From JADCCX01 sp031378805 (GTDB lineage Bacteria; Pseudomonadota; Alphaproteobacteria; Rhizobiales; Beijerinckiaceae), in contig JANNEO010000139.1 in assembly GCA_031378805.1 (NCBI GenBank), forward strand, positions 1 through 5,861: DNA of 5,861 bases. The letters run 5' to 3'. The notes under the pieces were generated by a model. That model did no database searches, was not told the origin of the DNA, and worked only from the letters and a program-made list of their open reading frames with translations. Made by a program: the position numbers and the translations under genes. Positions 5,535 through 5,861 of this stretch are shown here, one piece after another (position 1 is the first letter of the stretch; each line of letters starts with the position of its first letter).

Positions 5535-5861
5535 TCAATACCGTTCGAAGCCGCGCATCAGTTCCCAGTCTGTCACGCGGCGATCATATTCCGCCTGCTC
5601 CCACTGGCCGGTATGGACGTAATGGTCGACGACATTGCTGCCAAGCGCCTGCCGGAGCATGGCCGACTTATCAAGCGCGGTGAGTGCATCCCGCAGGGTC
5701 TTAGGCACCTCCGCCAGCTTCTTGCCGGTGTAGGCATCCCCCGCGAAGGGCGCGGCCAGTAGGAGCTTTTCCTCGATCCCCGCGATCCCTGCGGCCAGCA
5801 GTGCGGCAAAGGCGAGATAGGGGTTGAGGTCCGCACCGCCAACCCGGCATTCGATGCGGAT
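5535..5861 (-). CDS. Glutamine synthetase-like gamma-glutamyl ligase, C-terminal part (5' end outside window)
   Basis: The minus-strand frame is open to the right edge and ends with TGA at 5537-5535, giving the last 108 residues of a glutamine-synthetase-fold enzyme. It opens with IRIECRVGGADLNPYLAFAA, the conserved C-terminal core. Glu4 and Arg6 of this fragment (with Arg2) match the metal-binding Glu and the Arg residues of GS active sites (E357, R359, R355 in E. coli, from memory). GIAGIEEKL follows. The fragment ends with VTDWELMRGFERY, the kind of tail seen in PuuA-like glutamate-amine ligases rather than in the ammonium-assimilating GlnA, which carries an adenylylation Tyr region and a different end. 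The probable reaction is ATP-dependent ligation of glutamate to an amine. It is the first visible gene of the minus-strand operon. The N-terminal half is outside the window, so the amine cannot be inferred. Confidence 0.9.
   Translation of the reverse strand: MRIECRVGGADLNPYLAFAALLAAGIAGIEEKLLLAAPFAGDAYTGKKLAEVPKTLRDALTALDKSAMLRQALGSNVVDHYVHTGQWEQAEYDRRVTDWELMRGFERY

Overview
The window is a gene-dense, GC-rich piece (roughly 60-65% G+C by eye) of a proteobacterial chromosome or large replicon. It is most likely from an alphaproteobacterium, or possibly a betaproteobacterium: livG/livF-type transporter ATPases joined to catabolic genes, four-base start/stop overlaps and strong codon bias toward G/C are common there. 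The assignment is from style only. There are no RNA genes, insertion sequences, CRISPR arrays or intergenic stretches of any length.

The left half (1-2986, plus strand) is one tightly packed transcription unit that enters from outside the window. It holds the end of a LivG-type ABC ATPase, a complete LivF-type ABC ATPase, a shikimate-dehydrogenase-fold oxidoreductase (1111-1935), an 83-codon N-terminal remnant of a large FAD-dependent dehydrogenase (1932-2183), and a xylose-isomerase-like TIM-barrel metalloenzyme (2180-2986). The last four genes overlap or nearly abut, so they are probably translationally coupled. The layout suggests an uptake system feeding a catabolic pathway. The dehydrogenase keeps the catalytic Lys/Asp pair of the AroE family but has lost several carboxylate- and ring-contacting residues. 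The TIM-barrel enzyme carries an E-D-Q-E metal set resembling that of QuiC-type dehydroshikimate dehydratases. A pathway for a shikimate/quinate-like or other cyclic acid is a reasonable hypothesis, not a demonstration.

The right half (2976-5861, minus strand) is a second unit read toward the first. It holds the C-terminus of a glutamine-synthetase-like gamma-glutamyl ligase (cut by the window edge), an NAD(P)-dependent aldehyde dehydrogenase and an iron-type alcohol dehydrogenase, separated by only 4-5 bases. This set suggests degradation of an amine or amino alcohol through gamma-glutamylated intermediates: ligation to glutamate, then alcohol to aldehyde to acid oxidation.

The two units converge and overlap tail-to-tail by 11 bases, with no room for a separate terminator. 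No promoter can be assigned, because both operons start outside the window. The points most worth a second look are the internally deleted FAD gene that still sits in perfect coupling frame, the altered active site of the AroE-like enzyme, and the metal set of the TIM-barrel protein.
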